NCBI RefSeq assembly: GCF_003574735.1
Contig: NZ_QORW01000001.1
Location: 248,001-312,000 of the forward strand
Origin: Dongia deserti
Lineage (GTDB): Bacteria; Pseudomonadota; Alphaproteobacteria; Dongiales; Dongiaceae
DNA: 64,000 nucleotides
Direction of reading: 5' to 3'
Each line of letters starts with the position of its first letter. Within the stretch, counting starts at the first letter, position 1. Made by a program: the position numbers and the translations under genes. Under the pieces are notes generated by a model. It had not been told where the DNA came from and did not search any database. It saw only the letters and a list, made by a program, of their open reading frames with translations. Below are positions 8,009 to 16,608 of the stretch, piece after piece.

Positions 8009-8407
8009 ATGTCGAGCGAACTGCTGCATGAGGCTGCCGAAAATTTATCGCCCGCGACCATAGACCGCCATAGGGCGACGGTATCGTTGATGGAGGAGCT
8101 GGAAGCGATCGATTGGTACGACCAGCGCATCGACGCGGCGACCGATCAGAGGCTGAAGGAGATCCTGCGGCACAACCGCGACGAAGAAAAAGAGCATGCC
8201 GCCATGGTCCTGGAATGGCTGCGCCGACAAGACCCGGTGCTGGACGAGCAGCTTCGCACGTACCTGTTCAAGGAAGGCGACATCCTCTCGGTCGAGGCCG
8301 GAGCGGAGGCAGCGGAAGCCGTGGGGGCAGAAGCTCCTGATGCGGCCGATGTGAGCGATGGCTGCCTTGGGATCGGCGACCTCAGAGGCGAGGAGGTGGC
8401 GCCATGA
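8009..8407 (+). CDS. Encapsulated ferritin-like protein (EncFtn), encapsulin cargo
   Basis: 132-residue half-ferritin of the EncFtn family, which forms annular decamers with ferroxidase centres at subunit interfaces. The core is MSSELLHEAAENLSP followed by two helices with the ferroxidase residues Glu30, Glu60 and His63 (in HNRDEEKEH) and the adjacent Trp36-Tyr37, equivalent to E32, E62, H65 and W38-Y39 of the Rhodospirillum rubrum protein. After an Ala/Glu-rich linker the C-terminus carries the cargo-loading peptide DGCLGIGDLRGE, which docks in the shell lumen. I took the ATG at 8009 because AGAGGG precedes it and the protein begins as known EncFtn do. The stop overlaps the shell gene (ATGA). 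It oxidises Fe(II) for mineralisation inside the compartment. Confidence 0.95.
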   Translation: MSSELLHEAAENLSPATIDRHRATVSLMEELEAIDWYDQRIDAATDQRLKEILRHNRDEEKEHAAMVLEWLRRQDPVLDEQLRTYLFKEGDILSVEAGAEAAEAVGAEAPDAADVSDGCLGIGDLRGEEVAP

Positions 8408-9279
8408 ATCACTTGCTGCGCGAGCTCGCCCCGCTCACCGGCGGCGAATGGAAAGCGATCGATGAGGAAGCCAAACGCACGCTCAAGATCAATCTCGCGG
8501 CGCGCCGACTGGTGGACTTTCGCGGCCCGCATGGCTGGCAAACCTCCAGTATCAACCTGGGCCGGGTGGAAGATGTCGGAGCCGAGATTCGTCCGGGCGT
8601 GGAAATCCGGCGCCGCCGGGTGCAGCCGCTGATAGAACTCCGCGTGCCGTTCGAGTTGTCGCGTGAGGAACTCGACATCATCAGCCGCGGCGGCGGGGAC
8701 CCGGATCTGAGACCGGTCACAGAGGCCGCTCGCTCGATTTCGATCGCCGAGAACCAGGCGGTGTTCAACGGCTTTGCACCCGGGCGCATCACCGGAATGC
8801 TCGAAGCGACCCTAGAAAGCGCGCTCACTCTCACTGACGATTATGTGCGCTATCCGGAGGTCGTGGCAGAGGCGCTTGGCAAGCTACGGAACTTGGGAGT
8901 CGACGGGCCCTATGGCATAGCGCTCGGTCCACGTTGCTATGTCGGCCTCACCGAGACCACGACTGGAGGCGGCTATCGCGTCTATGATCACGTCAAGCGC
9001 CTGCTGAACGGCCCGCTGGTTTGGACGCCTGGTATCGATGGCGCCATTGTGGTGTCGATGCGCGGGGGAGATTTCGAGCTGACGGTGGGCGAGGATTTCT
9101 CGATCGGCTATCTCAACCATACCTCCAATACGGTGCGACTATATCTGCAAGAGAGCCTCACGTTCCGCGTGCTGACCGCGGAGGCCGCCATCGCCTTACG
9201 TTACCGTGAAAACAAGGCAGAGCTGGCGCCGCCCGCCCGCGGCGCGTCCACGGGGCGCCGATCAAGAGCGCAAGAATAG
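8404..9279 (+). CDS. Family 1 encapsulin shell protein
   Basis: 291-residue HK97-fold shell protein (linocin/CFP29 family). Family features: N-terminal helix [23 protein letters not shown] (which lines the lumen and binds cargo peptides), [12 protein letters not shown], the E-loop region around [29 protein letters not shown]-like [10 protein letters not shown], and the P-domain/A-domain end [28 protein letters not shown]. It assembles into icosahedral protein compartments in the cytosol. A basic tail of about 20 residues follows the usual end. Translationally coupled (4-nt overlap) to the EncFtn gene, so together they form an iron-storage nanocompartment. Confidence 0.95.
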   Translation: MNHLLRELAPLTGGEWKAIDEEAKRTLKINLAARRLVDFRGPHGWQTSSINLGRVEDVGAEIRPGVEIRRRRVQPLIELRVPFELSREELDIISRGGGDPDLRPVTEAARSISIAENQAVFNGFAPGRITGMLEATLESALTLTDDYVRYPEVVAEALGKLRNLGVDGPYGIALGPRCYVGLTETTTGGGYRVYDHVKRLLNGPLVWTPGIDGAIVVSMRGGDFELTVGEDFSIGYLNHTSNTVRLYLQESLTFRVLTAEAAIALRYRENKAELAPPARGASTGRRSRAQE

Positions 9280-9374
9280 GGAACTCTGTACCTGCAGCAT
9301 CCGTTTACTTAGCAAGCCGCGCATCACGAGCTTGCGCGGCAGATGAGGTGCGGGAGCCGGGATGGAGGTCCAGT

Positions 9375-9545
9375 ATGTTGTATTGGGCGTTGCTCTTTCT
9401 CATCGTCGCGATCGTCGCCGGTCTTTTTGGTTTTGGCGGCATTGCGACGACTGCGTCCAGCATCGCACAGGTGCTGTTCTTTATCTTCCTGGTGCTATTC
9501 ATCATCAGCCTGTTCTTCGGCTGGCGGGGCGGAGTCGGCCCCTGA
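9375..9545 (+). CDS. DUF1328 family small membrane protein (YtjA-like, 56 aa)
   Basis: [22 protein letters not shown], then [21 protein letters not shown], gives two transmembrane helices around a G-x-x-G-F-G-G loop, the pattern of the DUF1328 family widespread in Proteobacteria. GGAGG at 9364-9368 supports the ATG at 9375. It lies 95 bp after the encapsulin gene, same strand. Function unknown; members are often stress-inducible. Confidence 0.85.
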   Translation: MLYWALLFLIVAIVAGLFGFGGIATTASSIAQVLFFIFLVLFIISLFFGWRGGVGP

Positions 9546-9730
9546 CGCCGGAACAGATACTTGACGTGGCGGCGGCATCGGCCAGCAGATTCCGCCGCCG
9601 GCCCGTGGCAAGCACGCGAGTGAGCGCCCAAAGCGGCAGCAGGTCCCTCCCCCCAGAGCTGCCGCGCTGTCACCAAGGAGCATCGGTGACATCGTTTGCC
9701 ACGGGCCATTTCCTTCCCTGATCTCCGGAT

Positions 9731-10204
9731 TCAGCGTGCCAAGCGGGACCGAATGCGCTCTGCGAGCGCGCGCAGTTGCTCGACAGGGAGCGCCGGAAAT
9801 TCGCGGCTCATGATGCGGGTCATGCCGCTCGGCATCTTCTCTTCGACGATCTCGCCGCGAATCATTTGATCATTGAGCGCGTCGCCGGCGCGGTGCGGTG
9901 CCAGGTGGACGTGCAGGTGCGGCACGCCGTCTCCGAAGATGTAGACATAGACGATGTCGGTGTCCGTCGCCTCCTTCAAGGCGCGCGTGCAGCGCGCCAT
10001 GACAGCACCGAACGTCGCCGCCTCTGCCCCATCCAGATCGGTGATGAATCTGATATGCCGCTTTGGCTCGAGATAGGCAAAGCCCGGCACTTCCGAAGCC
10101 AGGCTGACGGTGAGGCGCCAAAGGCGATCCTCCCACACCTGCACGCGCTCAAGCTCCTGGTCTGCCGCTACACTGCGGCACATGGGACATTCAGGGATCG
10201 TCAT
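9731..10204 (-). CDS. HIT domain protein (histidine-triad nucleotide hydrolase/transferase)
   Basis: 157 residues. The histidine triad reads H96-L-H98-V-H100-L-A-P-H104, the H-phi-H-phi-H-phi-phi signature of HIT enzymes that split nucleoside phosphoramidates or dinucleotides. Cys6 and Cys9 (CPMC) at the N-terminus resemble the zinc-binding cysteines of some HIT proteins, though the other ligands are not obvious. GAGGAG lies 7 nt before the ATG. The substrate cannot be assigned. Confidence 0.88.
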   Translation of the reverse strand: MTIPECPMCRSVAADQELERVQVWEDRLWRLTVSLASEVPGFAYLEPKRHIRFITDLDGAEAATFGAVMARCTRALKEATDTDIVYVYIFGDGVPHLHVHLAPHRAGDALNDQMIRGEIVEEKMPSGMTRIMSREFPALPVEQLRALAERIRSRLAR

Positions 10205-10469
10205 CGGCCGACTCCTCGCTCAGGCGACGGGTGAACCGATCTTTGGGTGATCTCAGTATTTGTGCAAGCGCGCCATCGGCCTGGGGCGGCGCGACGGCAC
10301 CGCCTTGATGATCGCGCGCGGTGTGAGGGCGAATCCGCCCGCGCCCGCCGCCGGCAGGTGACCATTCGACGATGCTGCGCTCGAGAGTTTTGCCGGTTTG
10401 GCCGGCAGTCGGGACAATCGAGCCATCGCGAACGGTCACTCTGCTTCGGGGGGAGGAACGTGCTCGGCG

Positions 10470-10847
10470 TTATGCAAAGATGTGCTCCGGATTCCCGGTA
10501 ACCGCCTGCAACAACTGCGAGGGAGTAAAGGGCTTCTGAACGACCGCGTCAGCGCCCAATGTCTGGGCAACATTCAGATAATCCACCGGCAGGCGCGGCG
10601 ATCCGCCGGAAATCGCAACGACGCGCGGCTGTCTTGACCCGACCTTCGCCTCGCGCAGGACGTCGATGCCATCCACGTGCGGCATGAAGATGTCGGTGAC
10701 GATGACCTCCGGCTCGAGCGAGGCGCAGAGCTCGATTCCTTCGCCGCCATCCTTGGCCTGCGCGACCTCATAACCCGCTCGTTTCAGCATCATCGCGATC
10801 AGGCAACGCACCTGCGGGTCGTCATCGATCACAAGCGCCATAGCCAT
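10470..10847 (-). CDS. Single-domain response regulator (receiver only)
   Basis: 125 residues forming one CheY-like receiver: acidic pocket DDD at residues 8-10, phosphorylation site Asp52 (VTDIFMPHVDG), switch Ser80 (VAISGG) and Lys105 (QKPFTPSQ). No output domain, so it acts by protein contact, for example in a phosphorelay or as a phosphate sink. GAGAGG precedes the ATG. The hybrid kinase at 11632 is a possible partner, but it is transcribed the other way. Confidence 0.92.
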   Translation of the reverse strand: MAMALVIDDDPQVRCLIAMMLKRAGYEVAQAKDGGEGIELCASLEPEVIVTDIFMPHVDGIDVLREAKVGSRQPRVVAISGGSPRLPVDYLNVAQTLGADAVVQKPFTPSQLLQAVTGNPEHIFA

Positions 10848-11111
10848 GATTCACCTCTCCTTTACCTTGTGCCGCGTTTATCCGGGTTTGGTGTCTCTGT
10901 TGCGGTTCTCTTATGGCAGGGCGACGGCGACGGCGTCGATTGCGCCCAAGGATGGTCGACGGTGTCATCGGCATGAGCGCATCATACGAAAGTATGAGCG
11001 GCCATCCGGATGCGGAATTTCCCCGCGGCGATTAACGGCCTAGAAGTCAATGCAGGGGCAATGTGCGTGCGACGCGATTGCCCACCAACATGTGCCATTT
11101 GGAGACGTCTT

Positions 11112-11606
11112 ATGCAGTTCCTAAAGGTCCTGTTGAGCGCACTGGCGCTCCTGTTCCTGGGTGCGGCGCCGAGTGCCGCCTTGGGGGAGCCCGCGCTTCT
11201 CACCATCTCGGGCGAGATCGGGTCCGGCAACCAGGATGGCAAGCTGGTGCTGGACCGAGGCGCGTTCGAGGCCATGCCAATGTCCATCGTGAAGACCGAG
11301 ACCCCCTGGACCGAAGGCATGGTGACGTTCGAAGGCGTTCCGCTGAAGGCGCTGCTCGATCTGGCCGCGGCGAACGGCGAGACCATTCACGCAGTCGCCC
11401 TCAATGACTATGCGGTCGACATTCCAGTAGGGGATTCGGCCAACCCCAAGGTGATCGTCGCCTATCGCATGAACGGCCAGACCATGCGGGTACGTGACAA
11501 GGGGCCGCTCTGGCTGATCTATCCGTTGAGCGATGAGCCGTCGCTGCGAACCGAGGCGACGCACACCAAGATGATCTGGCAGATCAAAGCCTTCGAAATC
11601 CGGTAA
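11112..11606 (+). CDS. Exported protein with oxidoreductase molybdopterin-binding-like domain, no cysteine
   Basis: 164 residues with a Sec signal peptide (MQFLKVLLSALALLFLGAAPSAALG). The mature part, LLTISGEIG through VTFEGVPLKALLDL to DKGPLWLIYPLSDEPSL, follows the sulfite-oxidase/YedY-type Moco domain pattern shortened to a single domain. No cysteine occurs anywhere in the protein, so the Mo-ligating Cys of active enzymes is absent. A binding or sensory role is therefore more likely than catalysis. The ATG at 11112 has GGAG 7 nt upstream. It sits 25 nt before a hybrid histidine kinase whose periplasmic domain it may contact. Confidence 0.72.
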   Translation: MQFLKVLLSALALLFLGAAPSAALGEPALLTISGEIGSGNQDGKLVLDRGAFEAMPMSIVKTETPWTEGMVTFEGVPLKALLDLAAANGETIHAVALNDYAVDIPVGDSANPKVIVAYRMNGQTMRVRDKGPLWLIYPLSDEPSLRTEATHTKMIWQIKAFEIR

Positions 11607-11631
11607 GACTGCCCCAGGCCAGGCGTTTCCC

Positions 11632-13944
11632 ATGCTCTCGCTTCCGCGACCATTCCAGCGGAACGCCTGGCTGCTGGTGGCCATCGGTGTCTTCCTGCTT
11701 GGGACGATCGTTTCCGCCTATCGGATCTATCAAACTCAAGCGGCGATCTTCTGGAACTACCGTACCGGCACCTGGCTGGTGGTGGAGGCGCAGACCGAGT
11801 TGCAGAATGCGCTGATGGCCGCGAAGACCTTCCGGATCGAACCGTCGGAGGTGGCCCGTGATGAACTGGCGGTCCGGTTCGATGTTTTCTGGAGCCGCAT
11901 CCCGCTGATCCTGGATTCGCAGGAAGGCGTCGACATCAGGCGCATCGATGCGATTGTCCCGAACACTCACAAGGTGCTGGCGGAACTCCCGCTGCTGGAC
12001 GAGGACCTGGAGCGGATCCAGGTAGGCGATATCGGATCGGTCAAGCCGTTCGAGCGCCGCTTGGCTTCGCTGGCGCCCCTATTCGAGGAGATGACGCGGG
12101 TCGTCCTGGTGCAGGATGAGCTGCGCTATCGCTCCGGCAGCCTGCTGAAGGAGATGTGGTGGACCGTCGCGGCATTTCTGCTCGCGATCAGCGCCGGAGT
12201 CGTTCTCATCATCGGAAACCTGATCAACACGCGCCGGATCCGGAACCTGCTGGCACAGCGGGAGGCGATCGAGCGGGTGCAGGCGACCCAGCTTGCCGCC
12301 ATCGAAAGCAGCGGCGAAGGCATTGCCATGTTCGACGCAGAGGGCCGCCTCGGCTATTCCAATGAGGCGTTCCATCAGCTTATCGGCGATGACTTTACCC
12401 GCACCCTCAATCTCCGCTCATGGCGGCGGTTCCTGACCCGCGATGGCGCGAGGACCTTGCTCCGGGGACTGCGCCAGGCCAACCGGCAGATGCCGTGGAA
12501 GGGCGAGATCCGAGGCCGCACGCTGGCAGGCGCCGAGCGGGACTGGGAAGCTCATATCATGCGCCGCCGCGAAGAAGGGTTCGTGGCGGTCATTCGCGAT
12601 CTGACGGACCGCAAGGCGGCGGAGCGCGAACACAGCCTGCTGCAGCAACAACTGCATCGGGTCGAAAAGATGGATGCGGTCGGACGGTTGGCCGGCGGCG
12701 TGGCACACGACTTCAACAACATCCTCGCCGCCATCCTGGGTTTCGGCTCCCTGCTCGAGCTCGATCTCGAAGATCGCCCGGAGCAGCGCCACATGGCGCA
12801 GCAGATCCTGAACGCGGCGGAGCGAGGCAAGGAGCTGGTGCAGAGCATCATGACCTTCAGCCGCACCGAAAAGTCGGAGCGTGCGGTCGTCGAAGTCGGC
12901 GCCATTTGCCGCGAGGCCGCCACCATGGCCGCCCTTTCGATTCCCGGCCCGGCCGTGTTCGAGACCGAGATCGAGCCTCGCAGCCTGCCGGTCGTCGGCA
13001 ATGCCACGCAGATCAATCGCGCCATTCTCAACCTGTGCATCAACGCGCGCGACGCGCTGGAAGGCAATCGCGGCACCGTCAGGCTCGAGGTTGCCCGGGT
13101 GCTGGCGGAGGACGCGGGCATGATCGGCTCCGCGCCCACCTTGCCCGCTGCGCAGCAAGCGGTCGTCAGCATCGATCCAATCTCGGAGACGCAGACACGC
13201 GCCTGGGTTGGCGGAGCGGGTAAGGTGGCTGAGTTCTATGCCCGCATCCGTGTGATGGATGACGGCAGCGGCATCAGTCGCGGCATCATGGAGAAGATGT
13301 TCGATCCCTTCTTCACCACCAAGGATGTAGGGCGGGGTACCGGTCTGGGTTTGGCCTCCGTGCTTGGAATCGTGAAAGCCCATGGTGGTGCAATCGCGGT
13401 GGACAGCACCATCGGAAAGGGTTCGATTTTCGACATTCTGCTGCCCTTGCAGGCAGCCCCGACCGAGACTGCGCAAGCGCAAGCCGCTGCAGGCAAAGAA
13501 TCCGCCACCGTGCTTTCGGACATGCATGTCCTGCTGGTGGACGATGACCCTGGCGCCGGCAACGCACTCGGCGCCATCTTGCAGAAGGTCGGCTGCGAGG
13601 TCTCCTATGTCGCCAGCGGAGCGGAGGCGCTAGCGGTCGTTGTGGATGAACCCGATTGGTTCGACCTGGTCGTCACCGATCTTGCCATGCCGGAGATGTC
13701 GGGGCTCGACTTGGCGAGCCGCCTCAGAGAGCACCGGTTTGCCCGGCCGATCGTGTTGGCCAGTGCCCGCTTGCAGGATGCTTCCCTTGAGGAGCGAGCA
13801 CGTGCCGGAATCGAATACACGATCGCGAAGCCTTTCACCTTGAGCGAGGTGGCCGCAGTGATCTGGTCGATCGCCGGCGCGCGTGCAACAAAAAAGATCG
13901 AAGAAAACGCGCGAGCGGGCGCTGCCCGCGCCTTCGGCGCCTGA
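11632..13944 (+). CDS. Membrane-bound hybrid sensor histidine kinase (PAS-HisKA-HATPase-REC)
   Basis: 770 residues. TM1 at about 12-31 and TM2 at about 175-197 flank a 145-residue periplasmic helical sensor. Then comes a PAS domain (about 215-325), a HisKA dimerisation helix with His359 in GGVAHDFNNILAA, the HATPase with N box (NLCINARDAL, Asn471), G1 box (DDGSGI, 543-548) and G2 (GRGTGLGLASV), and a C-terminal receiver (about 632-750) with phospho-acceptor Asp683. The HDFNN form marks the NtrB/FixL-like HPK4 class. It forms an operon with the Cys-less Moco-like exported protein and converges on the LuxR-type regulator at 13954, a plausible downstream target. Confidence 0.93.
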   Translation: MLSLPRPFQRNAWLLVAIGVFLLGTIVSAYRIYQTQAAIFWNYRTGTWLVVEAQTELQNALMAAKTFRIEPSEVARDELAVRFDVFWSRIPLILDSQEGVDIRRIDAIVPNTHKVLAELPLLDEDLERIQVGDIGSVKPFERRLASLAPLFEEMTRVVLVQDELRYRSGSLLKEMWWTVAAFLLAISAGVVLIIGNLINTRRIRNLLAQREAIERVQATQLAAIESSGEGIAMFDAEGRLGYSNEAFHQLIGDDFTRTLNLRSWRRFLTRDGARTLLRGLRQANRQMPWKGEIRGRTLAGAERDWEAHIMRRREEGFVAVIRDLTDRKAAEREHSLLQQQLHRVEKMDAVGRLAGGVAHDFNNILAAILGFGSLLELDLEDRPEQRHMAQQILNAAERGKELVQSIMTFSRTEKSERAVVEVGAICREAATMAALSIPGPAVFETEIEPRSLPVVGNATQINRAILNLCINARDALEGNRGTVRLEVARVLAEDAGMIGSAPTLPAAQQAVVSIDPISETQTRAWVGGAGKVAEFYARIRVMDDGSGISRGIMEKMFDPFFTTKDVGRGTGLGLASVLGIVKAHGGAIAVDSTIGKGSIFDILLPLQAAPTETAQAQAAAGKESATVLSDMHVLLVDDDPGAGNALGAILQKVGCEVSYVASGAEALAVVVDEPDWFDLVVTDLAMPEMSGLDLASRLREHRFARPIVLASARLQDASLEERARAGIEYTIAKPFTLSEVAAVIWSIAGARATKKIEENARAGAARAFGA

Positions 13945-13953
13945 GGGAATGCG

Positions 13954-14649
13954 TCAGTCCGCCGTCGGTTTCACACCTGCTCGCATGGCCGCAGTGGCCA
14001 GCTGGGTGCGGTTTGCGACCTGGAACTTGCGGCACAATGAAGCGACATGGATCTTGACCGTGACTTCGCTGAGGCCGAGCTGGCGAGCGATCTCCTTGTT
14101 GGGCGAACCGGCCACCACGCGGACCAGCACGTCCTTCTGCCGATCGCTCAGCGCGGGCAGCGGTTCCACAGGCTGCTCCGGTTCGGCCGGCTGCGCGAGG
14201 TCGCCGCTCCAGGGAACGAACACCTGACCTGAGACCGCCAGCTTCAAGGCCATCAGGAGGGCGGGTGCGGACATCGCCTTGGGGAAGACGCCCGCGGCAC
14301 CGGCCGCGATCAAAGGCTCGACCTCTTCGCTGGAGACGTAGCCGGAGATCACCCCGACGGGCAGCGTCGGATATTCGTTCTTCAATGCCGTGATGGTGGC
14401 CGCGCCGGACATGCCCGGCATGTTGTAGTCGAGCAGTACTATCGAGAACGCGGTCTCGGTTCGCAGCAGCGCCTTCGCCTCATCGACATTGCGCGCCTGC
14501 CGCATGCGCAGATTGGGATCAAGGCGCTCCAGCATCTGAGCGAGCGCCTCCCGCACCATCGCATGATCGTCCGCGAGAAGAACACGCCATTCTGCGTTCT
14601 CAGTTCTGGATTCAGTCGGTGATGCAGCCGGCGATGTCATGATGTTCAT
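13954..14649 (-). CDS. NarL/LuxR-family response regulator
   Basis: 231 residues: receiver at about 21-140 with acidic residues Asp27-Asp28 and phospho-acceptor Asp74 (VLLDYNMPGMSG), a Pro/Glu-rich linker (AQPAEPEQPVEPLP), and a LuxR-type helix-turn-helix at about 165-228 (LSDRQKDVLVRVVAGSPNKEIARQLGLSEVTVKIHV). Switch positions Ser99 (VISGY) and Lys123 (FPKAMS) are present. It ends 9 bp from the convergent hybrid kinase stop. Likely a DNA-binding output partner of that or another kinase. Confidence 0.92.
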   Translation of the reverse strand: MNIMTSPAASPTESRTENAEWRVLLADDHAMVREALAQMLERLDPNLRMRQARNVDEAKALLRTETAFSIVLLDYNMPGMSGAATITALKNEYPTLPVGVISGYVSSEEVEPLIAAGAAGVFPKAMSAPALLMALKLAVSGQVFVPWSGDLAQPAEPEQPVEPLPALSDRQKDVLVRVVAGSPNKEIARQLGLSEVTVKIHVASLCRKFQVANRTQLATAAMRAGVKPTAD

Positions 14650-14782
14650 ACCGCACCCTGTACAAGAGTGACATGAGTGTTACTATGCATCCATGTTTGA
14701 CTGCGAGGCGTGAGCAAAGAGTTAAGGAACGCTAGGTCGAAAGGCTTAGATCGGACGAGCGATCGCGCGCAACGAAGGGCGA

Positions 14783-15766
14783 CTACTCAACCGGATAGGG
14801 TCCTTCGAGGAAGGTCTCCGCGTGGTAGCCTTTCGATCCGATAAGCCGCGCCAGCGGGCTTCTGAAGTCGTGCCCGGCCGTGAGTCGCTCGACCACGAAC
14901 CTGAAATCATAGTGTGGCCGCCAGCCGAGCTCGTCGCGCGCCCGTTTGTTGACATATACCCGATCGATGCCCGAAGCCATTGTCCAGCCGCGGCGCGCGT
15001 ATTCCGCGTCATATTCGGGAACATGGCGCCGCACGACGCCCGGTGCATCCCGCCTCAACTCCAAAAGATCGTCGCGGGAGAAGGGCGTGGTCGCGCTGAT
15101 GATGTAACGTCGGAAGCCCAGCGAAGCCGCGTGCCGCGCGGCAAGCAGATGCGCGCTCACCACATCTTCGATGTCGACCCGCCGGTACAGGTATTCATTC
15201 GCCTTGGCGTTCTCGTCCGCATAGGCCGCGCGTACGGCTTTGTCGTCATCCTCCTCGGGAAAGAAGCGCGACGTCCTCAAGACGATGCAGGGAAGGTGCT
15301 GGTTGCGGTGGAACAATTGGCAAAGATTCTCCGCCGCCTCCTTGGTGACGCCATAGATGTTCTTGGGCATCGGCACGACTTCTTCCGTCACCCAGGCCGC
15401 CGGGGCCCCGACCGGCGGCACCAGCGCATCCCCGAAGACGCTGGTCGTGCTGGTACAGATGAAGGATTTGACGCCGACCGCCACCGCCTCTTCCAGCAGG
15501 TTGAGCGTGCCGGTGACGTTGGTATCGATGAAGTCCTGCCTGCCGTGAGTGGCGACATGCGGCTTATGCAACGTGGCGGCATGGAACACCACATCGACAC
15601 CCTTCATGCAGTGCCGGACGCAGGAGCGATCCGAGATCGAACCGATCTGGCTGGTGAACGGACTCTCCCGGATGTCGAGTGCGACGACCTCATGCTCCAG
15701 ATCCCGCAAGGTGCGGACCAGAGCCTCGCCGAGGTGACCGGAACTTCCCGTGACCAGAACCTTCAT
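14783..15766 (-). CDS. NAD(P)-dependent epimerase/dehydratase family protein (extended SDR)
   Basis: 327 residues. The Rossmann motif VTGSSGHLGEALV is at the start, Asp after beta-2 (VVALDIRE) suggests NAD preference, and the active-site tyrosine-lysine pair lies in YGVTKEAAENL with a Ser/Thr run (CTSTTSVFG) upstream. This is the extended-SDR layout of sugar-nucleotide epimerases and related oxidoreductases. The substrate is unknown; the dTDP-sugar locus lies 22 kb away, so context does not help. A TTG three codons upstream is open, but the ATG at 15766 restores the standard MKVLVTG start. Confidence 0.85.
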   Translation of the reverse strand: MKVLVTGSSGHLGEALVRTLRDLEHEVVALDIRESPFTSQIGSISDRSCVRHCMKGVDVVFHAATLHKPHVATHGRQDFIDTNVTGTLNLLEEAVAVGVKSFICTSTTSVFGDALVPPVGAPAAWVTEEVVPMPKNIYGVTKEAAENLCQLFHRNQHLPCIVLRTSRFFPEEDDDKAVRAAYADENAKANEYLYRRVDIEDVVSAHLLAARHAASLGFRRYIISATTPFSRDDLLELRRDAPGVVRRHVPEYDAEYARRGWTMASGIDRVYVNKRARDELGWRPHYDFRFVVERLTAGHDFRSPLARLIGSKGYHAETFLEGPYPVE

Positions 15767-15839
15767 GATCTGCAATTCAGGCGAATAAAGGATCGACGAT
15801 CGCAGGGACTATAGGCAATCCGCCCGGCGCGATGCCACG

Positions 15840-16532
15840 CTAGAATTGTTCCGGAATGCCTTGCGTGATTCGCCAGTCCTTGAGCAGCACGCGGCGGCGC
15901 TTCGGGTAACGCTGCTTCAGGGGCTTAGCCTTCTCGATGCGATCGGCGCGGAAATGGCGGAAGTCCTGGCGCATCTCGCACCAGGCAGCCACCACGCGCG
16001 CGCGATCGAAAAAGGCAAGTGCGATGGGCCAGATGATGCGCTCCGACTTCTGGCCCTTTTCATCTGTATAGGCGATCTTGATCTTGCGCTCTTCGCGGAT
16101 CGACTGACGGATCGGGCTGAGGTCGACCGGCTCCGGCGCCGCTTCGCGGCTTGCACCGACCATGACGCCGGCCAGTTCCACTCGCTCCTTCAGATCCTCC
16201 GGCAGAACGGCGGCGATCTTGGTCAGGGCATTGCGCGCCGCGTGAGCCAGGAGCTTGTCGCCGCGTTGCATGACCCAGCGCGAGCCCAGGACCAGGGCCT
16301 CGATCTCTTCGTCATCGAACATCAGCGGCGGCAGCAGGAAGCCCGGGCGCAGCACATAACCGATGCCCGCCTCGCCCTCGATGGTCGCGCCCTGCGCGTT
16401 CAGTGAGACAACATCACGATAGATGGTGCGAATCGAAACGTTGAGCTCGTCGGCCAGACGTTCCGCGCTGACGGGCCTGCGATAGGCACGCAAGGCCTGG
16501 AGCAACGCCAGCAATCGCTCGGACTTGGACAT
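15840..16532 (-). CDS. WYL-domain transcriptional regulator (YafY type)
   Basis: 230 residues: N-terminal HTH_11/DeoR-like winged helix (RLLALLQALRAYRRPVSAERLADELNVSIRTIYRDV) and a C-terminal WYL ligand-sensing domain (about 135-215). A WCEMR segment stands where WYL regulators have their conserved arginine-containing core. Most of this group control a neighbouring enzyme gene and themselves. A perfect 19-bp palindrome lies 52 bp upstream of its start, a likely autoregulatory site. The facing gene is a soluble chemoreceptor-like protein on the same strand, ending 77 bp upstream. Confidence 0.9.
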   Translation of the reverse strand: MSKSERLLALLQALRAYRRPVSAERLADELNVSIRTIYRDVVSLNAQGATIEGEAGIGYVLRPGFLLPPLMFDDEEIEALVLGSRWVMQRGDKLLAHAARNALTKIAAVLPEDLKERVELAGVMVGASREAAPEPVDLSPIRQSIREERKIKIAYTDEKGQKSERIIWPIALAFFDRARVVAAWCEMRQDFRHFRADRIEKAKPLKQRYPKRRRVLLKDWRITQGIPEQF

Positions 16533-16584
16533 GCTGACAGAATGGCAAAGCCGTCACGCGAACGCCAGCGGGCTTTTCAGAGTC

Positions 16585-16603
16585 CCTGACAGTTTCTGTC
16601 AGG
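16585..16603. promoter_or_regulatory. Palindromic operator candidate upstream of the WYL regulator
   Basis: CCTGACAG (16585-16592), TTT spacer, CTGTCAGG (16596-16603): a perfect 8+3+8 dyad. A further CTGACAG half-site overlaps the WYL start region at about 16533. Repetition of the same heptamer beside a regulator gene supports an autoregulatory operator. Confidence 0.6.
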
Positions 16604-16608
16604 ATAAT

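Noticed and set aside
6838-8031. Open frame of 397 codons on the plus strand
   Set aside because: Antisense to sodB, whose metal ligands and active site are all on the minus strand.
10191-10439. 82-codon minus-strand frame upstream of the HIT gene
   Set aside because: GTG start without a ribosome-binding site, Pro/Arg/Gly-rich translation and an overlap with the HIT start; not enough to call a gene.
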